The notes: generated by a model not told the origin, from the sequence alone. Shown: positions 7,213 through 15,800, numbered from the stretch's first letter. The stretch is 38,611 nucleotides of DNA from an uncultured Oscillibacter sp. (GCF_910587525.1 NZ_CAJULS010000008.1:1-38611), one strand, 5' to 3'. A program made the numbers and translations.

Positions 7213-8156
7213 CAGCGGAAGTCATGCCGCACAGCGGCGGAATAGTAAGGGCCTATCGTCACCGGCGCGTTGTAGAGCGCCGTCAACAGATAGGCCCGGA
7301 TATTATTGATTTTTGTGGTGGTCTGGTTCAGCGCGTCGATTACATACTGGATATGCTCACTGTCAAGCTGGAGAAAACGGTCCCTGACCGCCTCCGTGGG
7401 AATATCGCCGCCGCTGATCCGTATGGTAGGGGCAGTGCTGCATACCACGTCCAGCATCAGCTCCAGCAGGTCGTCTATGTCATCGCAGGGATGCTCCCTT
7501 CGCAAACGCTCGTAATCAATATTCGCTTTCAGTTCTTTTCTCCGCTCGTATCGATCTATCTCCAAACCCGCCGCCGGGGGCTTTTGGGGGGAGATGGATG
7601 GATCAGGCTGGATAAGCTCCGTCTGGATTCTCTTAGTATAATTAGGGTCGGTTTTTTCGACTTCTGGAAGTCGATTTTTTCGACCTCTTGAAGTCGGAAT
7701 TTCCGACTTCTGCATGTTGGAAAAATCGACCTGTGAAATGGGCGCGAAAGGCTCTGGGGAAGACGGGGCCGGTTTGGGCGGAACGGTCCGTGTAGTGAAC
7801 CGCTTGACGTAGATTTTTGTGGGCTTCCCCTGGCCCTGCTTGATCCGCTCGATCAAGCCGATGCCCTTCTTTGTGTCCAGTTCGGCCAGCAACTTCATGG
7901 CCTTGTCCCGCCCGCAGGTCATGTCCCCGCAGATTTCGTCCACGGAGTAGTAGATGTAGACCCGCCCGGTATCGTCGTACCAGCCGTTCCTGGCGGACAG
8001 ACTCATGCGGTCCAGCAGCATCCCGTACAGCAGCTTGGCGTCTGTGGAGACGTGCTTGAATTTGGGGTTTGTGATCAACTGGCGGGGAATTTTGAAAAAG
8101 ACAAATTCCTCCGATTCGTCGCCGTAGAAATAATCCGACAAGATGACTTCCGGCAT
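7212..8156 (-). CDS. repA: RepA-type replication initiator, 314 aa
   Basis: The N-terminal domain is that of the RepA_N family of low-GC Gram-positive plasmids: DYFYGDESEEFVFFKIPRQLI, then LSTDAKLLYGMLLDRM-like sequence and a winged-helix stretch YYSVDEICGDMTCGRDKAMKLLAELD that binds origin DNA. The middle is a variable linker holding a repeated SRGRKNRLPEVEKT-like Arg/Lys string. The C-terminal region (LLELMLDVVCS onward) is a helical domain. I chose the ATG at 8156 because AAAAGGAGG lies eight bases upstream. A GTG at 8234 would extend the frame by 26 residues through a terminator hairpin and has no good ribosome site. Conjugative elements use such genes for replication after excision. Confidence 0.8.
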   Translation of the reverse strand: MPEVILSDYFYGDESEEFVFFKIPRQLITNPKFKHVSTDAKLLYGMLLDRMSLSARNGWYDDTGRVYIYYSVDEICGDMTCGRDKAMKLLAELDTKKGIGLIERIKQGQGKPTKIYVKRFTTRTVPPKPAPSSPEPFAPISQVDFSNMQKSEIPTSRGRKNRLPEVEKTDPNYTKRIQTELIQPDPSISPQKPPAAGLEIDRYERRKELKANIDYERLRREHPCDDIDDLLELMLDVVCSTAPTIRISGGDIPTEAVRDRFLQLDSEHIQYVIDALNQTTTKINNIRAYLLTALYNAPVTIGPYYSAAVRHDFR

Positions 8157-8174
8157 GGTCAGGGCCTCCTTTTG

Positions 8175-8210
8175 GGCAAAAGAAAAAGCACGATCTTTCA
8201 ATCGTGCTTT
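8175..8210 (-). terminator. terminator-like hairpin in the repA leader
   Basis: A perfect 10-bp stem, AAAGCACGAT at 8185-8194 with ATCGTGCTTT at 8201-8210, has a 6-base loop. Read on the minus strand it is followed by TTCTTTT. It ends about seven bases before the repA ribosome site, so it either ends transcription from outside or acts as an attenuator of repA. Confidence 0.65.
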
Positions 8211-8334
8211 CTCTCGGGTGTTAATTTGTGTCACATTGGCTTCATTTTGCGGTGACTGCCTGATATTTTTGGGTCTTGCGCGTCATTCTTTATCAGGCAC
8301 ACCCATACCGGTGTGTCTCTTTTTGGGGAGCTAT

Positions 8335-8420
8335 CCGATTTTGCCCATGGGCAAAATCGGCCGCCTGCGGGCGGGTTGATTGAAATCGTGCGGAAAAAAC
8401 CGCAGAGGTTTTTCCCGCAC
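8335..8420. other. 26-bp perfect palindrome and second hairpin upstream of repA
   Basis: Bases 8335-8360 form a perfect 26-bp palindrome with half-site CCGATTTTGCCCA. Bases 8388-8420 form a second inverted repeat, GTGCGGAAAAAACC with a partner differing by one base, and a 5-base loop. The whole stretch between the repA start (8156) and the ankyrin gene (8493) has no gene. It must contain the border between element and chromosome or a replication origin. I see no integrase and no flanking direct repeat to decide. Confidence 0.5.
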
Positions 8421-8492
8421 ATACCATTTTTGTTGCGAAATTCTTTACTGCGGGCTTCTTTTGGCAGACTTGCTTCGTTCCCAATGATCTGT

Positions 8493-9155
8493 TTAGTTCA
8501 AGATCAAGAACTGCGCGATGGGTTCGTTTTTGTAGAGGCCGCGTACTGTTATGGAATCTCCGGGCTTTGTATAGTCTAAATCCATTCCGCGGTCACGGAG
8601 CAAGGTGAAAATTCGCGTCAGGTCCTCTTTTAATTCGGGGGTCAGGATGCGGTCTGTTTCCACTGTGCGGGTGGTGTGATTGTATGCGGGCAGGACCTGC
8701 CTTGCCTGAAGGCAGACCCGCCATACACAGGAATTTCCATAGGAGTCCACCCCGTGGATGTCCGCGCCCTGGTCCAGCATTCGTTTTAAGATGAGATAGG
8801 CCCGGTCCGCCTCCTCCCGGGTGTGGAAGACCTGGATCCCGCCATACATGGTTTGAGAGTTTACGTTCCACCGGCTGTTCATGACGGCGGCGTTGACGGC
8901 GTCGTGAAGGACGGGGGCCCGCCAGCCGCTGGCGCAGTCCTCCGCCTCCATGAAATTCACATCCGACCCCAGGTCCAGCAGATATTCCGCAATCTCCAGG
9001 TGATTTGTCTTCAGCGCCACCTGCAGGGGGGACTGCCCGTCGTCCTTTTTGGGCGGCTGCTTTGCGGTGCAGGCAATCAGATCCGGTTTTTTCTCCAGCA
9101 GCTCCCGGACCCCGGCGGCGTCGCCCTGCCGGATTGCCTGAAACAGTTTTTTCAT
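8493..9155 (-). CDS. ankyrin-repeat protein, 220 aa
   Basis: Two to three ankyrin-type repeats are visible. QAIRQGDAAGVRELLEKKPDL opens the protein, then GQSPLQVALKTNHLEIAEYLLDLGSDVN (about 40-67), and later LILKRMLDQGADIHGVDSYGNS. There is no signal peptide or membrane helix, so it should be cytosolic and act by binding another protein. The partner is unknown. It lies 58 bases downstream of glmM on the same strand and may be read from the glmM transcript. It is the first gene on the chromosomal side of the mobile element. The stop lies next to the likely element border, so the C-terminus could have been altered by insertion, though the ending FLILN looks natural. Confidence 0.75.
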   Translation of the reverse strand: MKKLFQAIRQGDAAGVRELLEKKPDLIACTAKQPPKKDDGQSPLQVALKTNHLEIAEYLLDLGSDVNFMEAEDCASGWRAPVLHDAVNAAVMNSRWNVNSQTMYGGIQVFHTREEADRAYLILKRMLDQGADIHGVDSYGNSCVWRVCLQARQVLPAYNHTTRTVETDRILTPELKEDLTRIFTLLRDRGMDLDYTKPGDSITVRGLYKNEPIAQFLILN

Positions 9156-9213
9156 ATCCGTTGTCTCCTCAAAACGGGTTCGGCGGTGCGTTCAGATTGT
9201 GACCCTGAGGGGA

Positions 9214-10584
9214 TCAGCCCTCCGCCCCATGGCCCTGGGCCCGGATGACCTTCACCACCCGCTCCGCCAGCTCCTGGCACCGGTCATGGGTCTCGGCCTC
9301 CACCATCACCCGCACCAGGGGCTCCGTGCCGGACTCCCGCACCAGGATGCGGCCCGTATCGCCCAGATCCTCCGCCGCGGCCTGAACCGCGGCCTTCACT
9401 GCCGGGTCCTCCTGGGCGGCGGTTTTGTCCTTCACCCGGATATTGATGAGCACCTGGGGATAGATGGTCACCGGCTCCGCCAGGCGGCTCAGGGACAGTT
9501 TCTTGGCCAGCATGACCTCCATCAGCTTTAAAGAGGTGAGGATGCCGTCGCCGGTGCGGGCGTATTTGGAGAAGATGATGTGCCCGGACTGTTCGCCGCC
9601 GATGCGGTTGCCGTTCTGGACCATATGCTCGTAGACGTACTTGTCGCCCACGGCGGTCTTGGCATAGCTGATGCCCGCATCCTCCAGGGCCTTGTACAGC
9701 CCGAAGTTGCTCATGACCGTAGTCACCACCGTGTTGGTTACCAGCTTCCCCCGCTCCTTCATGTAGCGGGCGTAAATATACATGATCTTGTCTCCGTCCA
9801 CCAGGGCGCCGGTTTCGTCCACGGCGAGGCACCGGTCTGCGTCACCGTCGTAGGCGAAGCCCGCGTCCATGCCGTGCTCTGTCACATACCTCTGCAGCCC
9901 CTCAATGTGGGTGGACCCGGCGTCCAGGTTGATGTTCAACCCGTCGGGGTGGTCGTTGAGGACGTATACGTCCGCGCCCAGGGCCCGGAATACGCTGGGG
10001 GCGATGGCCCAGGCGCTGCCGTTGGCGCAGTCAAGGGCAATTTTCTTGCCCTTGAAGGAGTACACCGCCAGGGAGATCAGATACCCGATGTACCGGTTCC
10101 GTCCGGCGCTGTGGTCGATCACCGCGCCGATGCCGTCCTCCGCTGCCTGGGGCAGTTCCTTTAAGTGCTGGCCGTCCGCCTCCAGGCAGCCGTCCAAGTA
10201 TGCCTCCGCCAGGACCAGGACCGCTTCGTCCATCTTCTCCCCGTCCCGGTTCAGCAGCTTGATGCCGTTGTCGTAATAGGGGTTATGGCTGGCGGAGATC
10301 ATCACGCCGCAGTCGAACCCCTCCGTCCGGGCCACATAGGAGACGGAGGGCGTGGTGGTGACGTGGAGCAGATACGCGTCCGCCCCGGAGGCGGTGAGGC
10401 CAGCGCTGAGGGCGTACTCCAGCATGTAGCTGGAGCGGCGGGTGTCCTTGCCCACCACCACCCGGGCCTGGCGCTCCCGGCCGTAGTACCAGCCCAAAAA
10501 GCGCCCGATCTCATAGGCGTGATAGGCGGTGAGCCCCTCTCCCGCCTTGCCGCGGAAACCGTCTGTCCCAAAGTACTTACCCAT
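9214..10584 (-). CDS. glmM: phosphoglucosamine mutase GlmM, 456 aa
   Basis: It converts glucosamine-6-phosphate to glucosamine-1-phosphate, the step before UDP-GlcNAc, and so feeds peptidoglycan synthesis in the cytoplasm. The start MGKYFGTDGFRGKAG is the classic GlmM N-terminus. The phosphoserine motif is at MISASHNP with the catalytic serine at residue 99. The metal loop YDGDADRC has aspartates at 246, 248 and 250. A sugar-binding GEQSGH and a C-terminal phosphate-binding RESGTEPLVRVM are present. Length is normal for the family (about 445-455). It is preceded by AAAGGAGAATTTCC before the ATG. The other glm genes are not nearby. Confidence 0.95.
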   Translation of the reverse strand: MGKYFGTDGFRGKAGEGLTAYHAYEIGRFLGWYYGRERQARVVVGKDTRRSSYMLEYALSAGLTASGADAYLLHVTTTPSVSYVARTEGFDCGVMISASHNPYYDNGIKLLNRDGEKMDEAVLVLAEAYLDGCLEADGQHLKELPQAAEDGIGAVIDHSAGRNRYIGYLISLAVYSFKGKKIALDCANGSAWAIAPSVFRALGADVYVLNDHPDGLNINLDAGSTHIEGLQRYVTEHGMDAGFAYDGDADRCLAVDETGALVDGDKIMYIYARYMKERGKLVTNTVVTTVMSNFGLYKALEDAGISYAKTAVGDKYVYEHMVQNGNRIGGEQSGHIIFSKYARTGDGILTSLKLMEVMLAKKLSLSRLAEPVTIYPQVLINIRVKDKTAAQEDPAVKAAVQAAAEDLGDTGRILVRESGTEPLVRVMVEAETHDRCQELAERVVKVIRAQGHGAEG

Positions 10585-10850
10585 GGAAATTCTCCTTTAT
10601 ATCAGTTGTTGTTATCATGATATTATGCCGCTGTGCCCGCTGTTATGGAAATGGCGGCCTTTTTCCGGCTTTGAGACCAGTTTACCACAAAAATGGGGAC
10701 GTGGGAAGGGAAAACGGCAAAAAGCAGTCCTTTATAGTGACATTTTGCCACAGTCCAGCGGCTGCCAAGATTTTTGTGGATGAAAATTGTGGATTTTTTA
10801 CAATTTTACGATCTGAAATATGCTGTTTTGTGGAATTTTGACGCGGAAGC

Positions 10851-10879
10851 TTGACAAGGTCAACCTTTTTGCGTATGCT
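10851..10879 (+). promoter_or_regulatory. promoter of the purine deaminase operon
   Basis: TTGACA (10851-10856), a 17-base spacer and TATGCT (10874-10879) form a near-consensus vegetative promoter. Transcription would start near 10886, about a dozen bases before the riboswitch aptamer. Confidence 0.8.
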
Positions 10880-10897
10880 ATATAGCGTACATACTGG

Positions 10898-10958
10898 CTT
10901 GTATAAGTTCATGATTGGATGAGCGTTTCTACCAACTGCCGTAACAGTTGACTACAAG
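10898..10958 (+). ncRNA. guanine-class purine riboswitch aptamer
   Basis: P1 is CTTGTA (10898-10903) with TACAAG (10953-10958). P2 is TTCAT/ATGAG around loop GATTGG. P3 is AACTG/CAGTT around loop CCGTAA. The junctions read TTTCTACC between P2 and P3, and GAC before P1. The loop GG and CC that form the kissing contact are present. The ligand-pairing base equivalent to position 74 of the xpt RNA is C (10952), which selects guanine or hypoxanthine rather than adenine. The junction T of the guanine class is retained, arguing against the 2'-deoxyguanosine variant. Downstream genes are a guanine/8-oxoguanine-type deaminase and a xanthine permease, which fits. Confidence 0.9.
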
Positions 10959-10993
10959 TTTTTGGGCTTGGCCCTGAAACTTGTGGTCTTTTT
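10950..10993 (+). terminator. riboswitch expression platform: terminator overlapping P1
   Basis: GACTACAAGTTT (10950-10961) pairs with AAACTTGTGGTC (10977-10988) with one G-U pair. An inner GGGC/GCCC stem and a T5 tract (10989-10993) complete it. The 5' arm is the 3' strand of aptamer P1, so the two structures exclude each other. Ligand binding would block the terminator, as in the pbuE adenine switch, giving an ON response. Confidence 0.8.
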
Positions 10994-11143
10994 GTTTCGG
11001 CGGTTTTGTTTTCCACCCTGCCGGCGAAGGAAGACTGCGGCTCTCCAATATCAGCGGACACCCTGTGCGCACGGGGCGGCTGCTCATGCACCTGTACCGC
11101 CCGTATGATCTCACGCGGAAACCGCGTCATTGGGAGGTAACGC

Positions 11144-12499
11144 ATGAGCAGCCTTTTGATTCAAAACGCCTGGGCCGTCGTCACCTGCGACGATAGGGAC
11201 AGTCTGCTGGAAAATGCCAACATCCTGATCCGGGACGGCGTCATCGCCTACATGGGCCCCGAGCCCCAGACGGCGGACGAGGTGCTGGACGCCGGCCGGT
11301 GCATCGTCTACCCCGGTCTGATCAACACTCACCACCACCTCTATCAGACCTTCAGCCGCAATCTGCCCCAGGTGCAGAACCTGGAGCTCTTCGACTGGCT
11401 GACCGCCCTCTACGAGATCTGGAAGAACCTGGACGGCGAGGCCATCTACCACAGCTCTGTCGTGGGCATGGGGGAGCTGCTGAAAACCGGCTGCACCACC
11501 GTATTCGACCACCACTACGTCTTCCCCGGCGGGAATTCCGGCGCCCTGCTGGACAGCCAGTTCGCCGCCGCGAGGGACCTGGGCGTCCGGATGTACGCCT
11601 CCCGGGGGAGCATGGATCTGAGCCGTAAGGACGGCGGCCTGCCGCCGGACAGCGTGGTCCAGACGGTGGACGAGATCCTGCGGGACTGCCAGCGGGCGGT
11701 GGAGAAGTACCACGACCCCTCTTTTAACTCCATGGGAATGGTGGCCCTGGCCCCCTGCTCCCCGTTCAGCGTCTCGGCGGAGCTGCTGCGGCAGTCCGCC
11801 CTGCTGGCCCGGAGTCTGGGCGTGCGGCTCCACACCCATCTCTGCGAGACAAAGGATGAGGAGAACTATGTCCTGGAGAAGTACGGCAAACGCCCCCTGG
11901 CCTATATGGAGGACCTGGGCTGGGTGGGCCCGGACGTCTGGTACGCCCACGGAATCCACTTCAACGATGAGGAGTTGAAGCTGCTGGCGGACACCGGCAC
12001 CGGCGTGGCCCACTGCCCCATCTCCAACATGAAACTTTCCTCCGGTGTGTGCCGCATCCCGGAGATGCTGTCCCTGGGAGTGCCCGTGGGCCTGGCGGTG
12101 GACGGCAGCGCCAGCAACGACGGCTCCAATCTCCTGGAGGAGCTGCGGGCGGCCTACCTGCTCCACCGGCTCCGCTCCAGCGAAAAGGCCCCCAGCGGGT
12201 ACGACCTGCTGAAAATCGCCACCCGGGGCAGCGCCCGTGTGCTGGGACGGGAGGATATCGGCTGTCTGGAACCCGGCAAGGCCGGCGACCTGTTCTTAAT
12301 CCGCCGGGACCGGCTGGAGCTGGTGGGGGCGGACCTGGACGTGAGATCCATGCTGGGCACCGTGGGATTCAAGGGGCCGGTGGACTATACCGTGGTCAAC
12401 GGCAAAGTCGTGGTGAGAGAAGGACGTCTCACCGGCATCGACGAGGAACAGGCGGTCCGGGAGGCCCAGACCTGCTGCCAAGCGTATTTGAACCGCTGA
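11144..12499 (+). CDS. 8-oxoguanine deaminase-family amidohydrolase, 451 aa
   Basis: This metal-dependent amidohydrolase probably deaminates an oxidised or plain guanine-type purine, giving urate or xanthine in the cytoplasm. Metal ligands are visible: HHH at 63-65, HTH at 230-232, H269 in YAHGIHF and D320 in AVDGSASND. The strings RGSMDL, GGLPP, ALAPCSPFSV, HTHLCET and CPISNM match the 8-oxoguanine deaminase / hydroxydechloroatrazine hydrolase branch rather than GuaD of E. coli. The start has GGGAGG seven bases upstream. It is the first gene after the guanine riboswitch, and the xanthine permease follows 60 bases later, so both are probably induced by purine. Exact substrate (guanine or 8-oxoguanine) cannot be told from sequence. 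Confidence 0.85.
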   Translation: MSSLLIQNAWAVVTCDDRDSLLENANILIRDGVIAYMGPEPQTADEVLDAGRCIVYPGLINTHHHLYQTFSRNLPQVQNLELFDWLTALYEIWKNLDGEAIYHSSVVGMGELLKTGCTTVFDHHYVFPGGNSGALLDSQFAAARDLGVRMYASRGSMDLSRKDGGLPPDSVVQTVDEILRDCQRAVEKYHDPSFNSMGMVALAPCSPFSVSAELLRQSALLARSLGVRLHTHLCETKDEENYVLEKYGKRPLAYMEDLGWVGPDVWYAHGIHFNDEELKLLADTGTGVAHCPISNMKLSSGVCRIPEMLSLGVPVGLAVDGSASNDGSNLLEELRAAYLLHRLRSSEKAPSGYDLLKIATRGSARVLGREDIGCLEPGKAGDLFLIRRDRLELVGADLDVRSMLGTVGFKGPVDYTVVNGKVVVREGRLTGIDEEQAVREAQTCCQAYLNR

Positions 12500-12559
12500 G
12501 TGTATTTTAAAAATCACTCCGCGGGGCAGTCTCCCGCGGAGCTACGGGAGGAAAACAGC

Positions 12560-13933
12560 ATGTACGCTGATCGAAAAAATACCCGTGAACAGGACCAGAA
12601 GATGGTCTATGAGCTGGATGGCCGTCCCAGCCTCTCCACGGCGGTCCCGCTGGGCCTCCAGCACGTCCTGGCCATGTTCACGTCGAACCTGGCCCCCATC
12701 CTCATCATCGCCGGGGTCTGCGGACTCTCCGGCGCGGACACGGTGACCATGGTTCAGTGCGCCATGTTCGTCTCCGGCCTCACCACCTTCATTCAGCTCT
12801 ATCCCCTGCGGCTGGGAAGCCGCTATCAGGTGGGGGCCCGGCTTCCCATCGTCATGGGAACCTCCTTCACCTTTGTGCCTACCGCCTCCGCCGTGGGCGC
12901 GGCGGGCGGCATAGGGGCTGTGCTGGGCGGATGCCTGGCGGGGAGTTTGGTGGAGGTCTTCATGGGCTTCTTTTACAAGTACATCCGCCGCTTCTTCCCG
13001 CCGCTGGTGGTGGGCTGTACCCTGGTGACCATCGGTGTGAACCTGCTGGGCATCGGCGTAGACTACTTTGCCGGAGGCGCGGGAGCGGCGGACTACGGGT
13101 CCCTGAAAAATCTGGCTGTGGCCTCCTTTGTGCTGGTCATCGTCATTCTCCTCCAGCGCTTTGGGAAGGGGCTGGCGAAAAACGCCGCCATCCTGATTGG
13201 CTTGGTGGCGGGCTACGTTGCGGCCGCGTTCCTGGGCATGGTGGACGCCGCTCCCATTGCGGAGGCCGCTTGGTTCGGCCTGCCCCTGCCCATGCAGTTC
13301 AAGATGACCTTCCAGCTCGCCGCCATTATGAGCTTCGCGGCTTTGTTTGTCACCTCCGGCCTGGAGACCATAGGCAACACCTCCGGTATCACCATGGCAG
13401 GCTTTGACCGGGAGGCCACGGAGCGGGAAACCTCCGGCGCCATCCTGGCGGACGCCCTGGGCTCCACCACCGCCGCCATCTTCAACGCCCTGCCCAACAC
13501 GGCCTTCGGCCAGAACGCGGGCATCGTGGCCATGACGCGGGTGGTGAACCGCTGGTGCATTGCCACCGGGGCCTTCATCCTGATGGTCTCCGGCTTCTTC
13601 CCCAAGCTGGGAGCCATTTTCTCCGCCATCCCCAACGCCGTCCTGGGCGGCGCCATTATCACCGTCTTCGGCATGATTTTGATCAACGGCATCAAGATGA
13701 TCGCCAAGGCGGGTTTCAGTGAGCGGAATATCCTGGTGATGGGACTGACCTTCGTCTTCGGCATCGGTGTCCCCGCCCACCCGGAGGCCGTGGCTCAGCT
13801 CCCCGGCTTCATTCGCTTTATCTTCAACGACGCCGTCACCGCCACCTGCATTGTGGCCATTATCGCCAATATCCTGTTTCCCATGCGGGATCAGGGGGAC
13901 ATTGAAAAAGCGAAAGAGGCCATGATGGGCTGA
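12560..13933 (+). CDS. NCS2 xanthine/urate-type permease, 457 aa
   Basis: This integral membrane purine symporter has about 12-14 hydrophobic segments. It begins VPLGLQHVLAMFTSNLAPILIIAG, the standard NCS2 opening, and carries the family signature FGQNAGIVAMTRVVNR, with the Q-N-x-G pair that separates xanthine/urate carriers from uracil carriers. The start is the ATG at 12560 behind GGGAGGAAAACAGC; an upstream ATG at 12500 has no ribosome site. It is cotranscribed with the deaminase under the guanine riboswitch, so it may import xanthine or urate or export the deaminase product. The latter is less usual for this family. Confidence 0.9.
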   Translation: MYADRKNTREQDQKMVYELDGRPSLSTAVPLGLQHVLAMFTSNLAPILIIAGVCGLSGADTVTMVQCAMFVSGLTTFIQLYPLRLGSRYQVGARLPIVMGTSFTFVPTASAVGAAGGIGAVLGGCLAGSLVEVFMGFFYKYIRRFFPPLVVGCTLVTIGVNLLGIGVDYFAGGAGAADYGSLKNLAVASFVLVIVILLQRFGKGLAKNAAILIGLVAGYVAAAFLGMVDAAPIAEAAWFGLPLPMQFKMTFQLAAIMSFAALFVTSGLETIGNTSGITMAGFDREATERETSGAILADALGSTTAAIFNALPNTAFGQNAGIVAMTRVVNRWCIATGAFILMVSGFFPKLGAIFSAIPNAVLGGAIITVFGMILINGIKMIAKAGFSERNILVMGLTFVFGIGVPAHPEAVAQLPGFIRFIFNDAVTATCIVAIIANILFPMRDQGDIEKAKEAMMG

Positions 13934-13949
13934 TCGGGCAAGGCAAAAT

Positions 13950-13984
13950 AAGGAGGGCCTCCGCGGTGCGGAGGCCCTCCTTTA
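13950..13984. terminator. bidirectional terminator between convergent permeases
   Basis: A 15-bp perfect stem, AAGGAGGGCCTCCGC with its complement ending at 13982, has a 3-base loop and T-rich flanks on both strands. It closes the deaminase-permease operon on the plus strand and the pbuG-like gene on the minus strand. Confidence 0.85.
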
Positions 13985-14010
13985 CGATTCCGGGAAGATC
14001 TGGTTTTCTG

Positions 14011-15432
14011 TCAGACGATCAGGAAGAACTTCACCAGGAACAGGGCGGAGATGACATAGGTGAGGGCGGACACGTCCTTGGCCCTGCCGCTGAACACCTT
14101 GATGATGGTGAAGGAGATGAGCCCCAGGCCGATGGCGTGGCCGATGGAGCCGGAGACGGGCATGCCGATGAGCATCAGTGCCACAGGAACCATCTGATCC
14201 AGGTCGTCGAAGTCCACGTTCTTGAGGCCCATGAGCATCAGCACGCCCACGTAGATCAGCGCGGCGGAGGTGGCGGCGGCGGGAATGACGGCGGCGATGG
14301 GGGCAATGAAGATGCAGGCCAGGAACAGCACGCCGGTGGTGAGGGCGGTGAGGCCCGTACGGCCGCCGGCCTCCACGCCGGAGGCGGACTCCACGAAGGT
14401 GGTGACGGTGGAGGTGCCGGTGCAGGCGCCGGCCACGGTGCCGATGGCGTCGGCCAGCAGGGCCTCCTTCATGTTGGGCATAGTGCCGTCCTTGTCCACC
14501 ATGCCGGCCCGGGAGGCGGTGCCCACCAGGGTGCCGATGGTGTCGAACATGTCGATCATGCAGAAGGTGATGACCAGGGTGATGACGGTGAACCAGCCAA
14601 TCTGGACGAAGCCCTGGAAGTTGAACTTAAACAGGGTGGTGGAGGCCATGTCGCCGAAGGGAGGCAGCCAGCTGGCGGTGGACAGGGCCCCGAAGGGGTT
14701 GGTGGACAGGAAGACGAAGGAGCCGATCCAGTAGATGACGGAGGCGGCCAGCATGCCGATGAGCACCGCGCCCTTCACGCCCTTCTTGGCCAGCAGCGCG
14801 ATGACGAACAGGCCGATGAACATGGTGGCCACATAGAGCACCATCTGGGGGTAGCCTCCGCCCATGGTGGACTGGGCGGAGGAGGGGGTGAGGGCGCCGA
14901 AGAAGTCCCGCATGACGAAGAAGGGGCCGCCGGTTTCGGAGTAGACGCCCGCGTTGGAGCCAAGGCCGATGTTCATCAGCATCAGGCCGATGGCGGGGGC
15001 GATGCCCAGGCGCACCCCCAGGGGGATGGCCTCCACGATTTTCTCGCGGATGTTGAGCACGGACAGCACGATGAATACAAGGCCCTCAATGAGGATGATG
15101 ACCAGGGCGGCCTGGAAGCTCTCCACATAGCTCATGCCGGTGAGGCCGGCGATGTTGGCGGCCACCACGGCAAAGAAGCTGTTGAGGCCCATGCCGGGGG
15201 CCAGGGCAAAGGGCTTGTTGGCCAGGAAGGCCATGCAGAACATGGCGATGGCGGAGGCAATGCAGGTGGCCAGGAACACGCCGTTCCACAGGGAGGACCC
15301 TACGTCAAAGTTGGTCAGCAGGTTGGGGTTCAGCGCGATGATGTACGCCATGGTCATAAAGGTCGTCAATCCGGCCAGTATTTCTGTGCGTACGGTGGTG
15401 CCGTTTTCTCTCAGCTTGAAAAAGTTTTCCAT
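14011..15432 (-). CDS. PbuG/AzgA-type purine permease, 473 aa
   Basis: This is a hypoxanthine/guanine/adenine-type permease of the AzgA branch of NCS2, with 12 or more membrane segments. It opens with NGTTVRTEILAGLTTFMTMAYI and carries the branch signature TSTVTTFVESASGVEAGGRTG-like sequence with ALTTGVLFL after it. The start is the ATG at 15432 behind GAGGGAGCGTT; the reading frame extends to 15483 without a better start. It faces the xanthine permease tail to tail across a shared terminator. I find no purine aptamer in its leader, so unlike its neighbour it is probably not under the same RNA switch. Confidence 0.9.
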   Translation of the reverse strand: MENFFKLRENGTTVRTEILAGLTTFMTMAYIIALNPNLLTNFDVGSSLWNGVFLATCIASAIAMFCMAFLANKPFALAPGMGLNSFFAVVAANIAGLTGMSYVESFQAALVIILIEGLVFIVLSVLNIREKIVEAIPLGVRLGIAPAIGLMLMNIGLGSNAGVYSETGGPFFVMRDFFGALTPSSAQSTMGGGYPQMVLYVATMFIGLFVIALLAKKGVKGAVLIGMLAASVIYWIGSFVFLSTNPFGALSTASWLPPFGDMASTTLFKFNFQGFVQIGWFTVITLVITFCMIDMFDTIGTLVGTASRAGMVDKDGTMPNMKEALLADAIGTVAGACTGTSTVTTFVESASGVEAGGRTGLTALTTGVLFLACIFIAPIAAVIPAAATSAALIYVGVLMLMGLKNVDFDDLDQMVPVALMLIGMPVSGSIGHAIGLGLISFTIIKVFSGRAKDVSALTYVISALFLVKFFLIV

Positions 15433-15497
15433 AACGCTCCCTCTCTTTCGTTTTTCACGGTGCTGGTTGGTGTAACTACACAAGTTTTCCTGGAATC

Positions 15498-15526
15498 ATC
15501 ATACCACACATTGGAAAATAATACAA
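15498..15526 (-). promoter_or_regulatory. promoter of the pbuG-like gene
   Basis: On the minus strand TTGTAT, a 17-base spacer and TATGAT sit 66 bases upstream of the start codon. The rest of the gap up to 15800 holds a plus-strand TATAAT at 15632-15637 that may serve the next gene, with a weak -35. Confidence 0.6.
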
Positions 15527-15800
15527 GAACTTTCTGCGGCGCTGGAGATTTTGTCCTTTATATGGTTTGCCCCACAATCTGAGCGGCACCGGATACACAA
15601 ATCGCAGCTTAAAGCCGGGAGCCGGCCGTGATATAATTCAGGGAGGCAAATTGGAGTTTGAAGCGGAGAACTGTAAAGGGAATCTGCTTTACTATGGATT
15701 TTTTAAGCATCTTCAGCGGCGGAAGACAGGTGTTCATCCGCACCAGATCATTTTTGAGAAAGAAAACACCGAAAATACCTACATCTCCTGGGAGGATAAA

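Noticed and set aside
13966..15582. 538-aa frame on the plus strand over the pbuG-like gene
   Set aside because: It is rich in Gly, His, Asp and Gln with no fold signal. It is the complement of membrane-helix codons.
15433..15600. a purine riboswitch before the pbuG-like permease
   Set aside because: Neither the TTTCTACC junction nor the paired loop GG/CC is present on the minus strand in this leader.
15651..15800. TTG start at 15651 for the 160-aa gene
   Set aside because: Its GGGAGG is only four bases away, and the start would be almost at the transcription start predicted from TATAAT at 15632.
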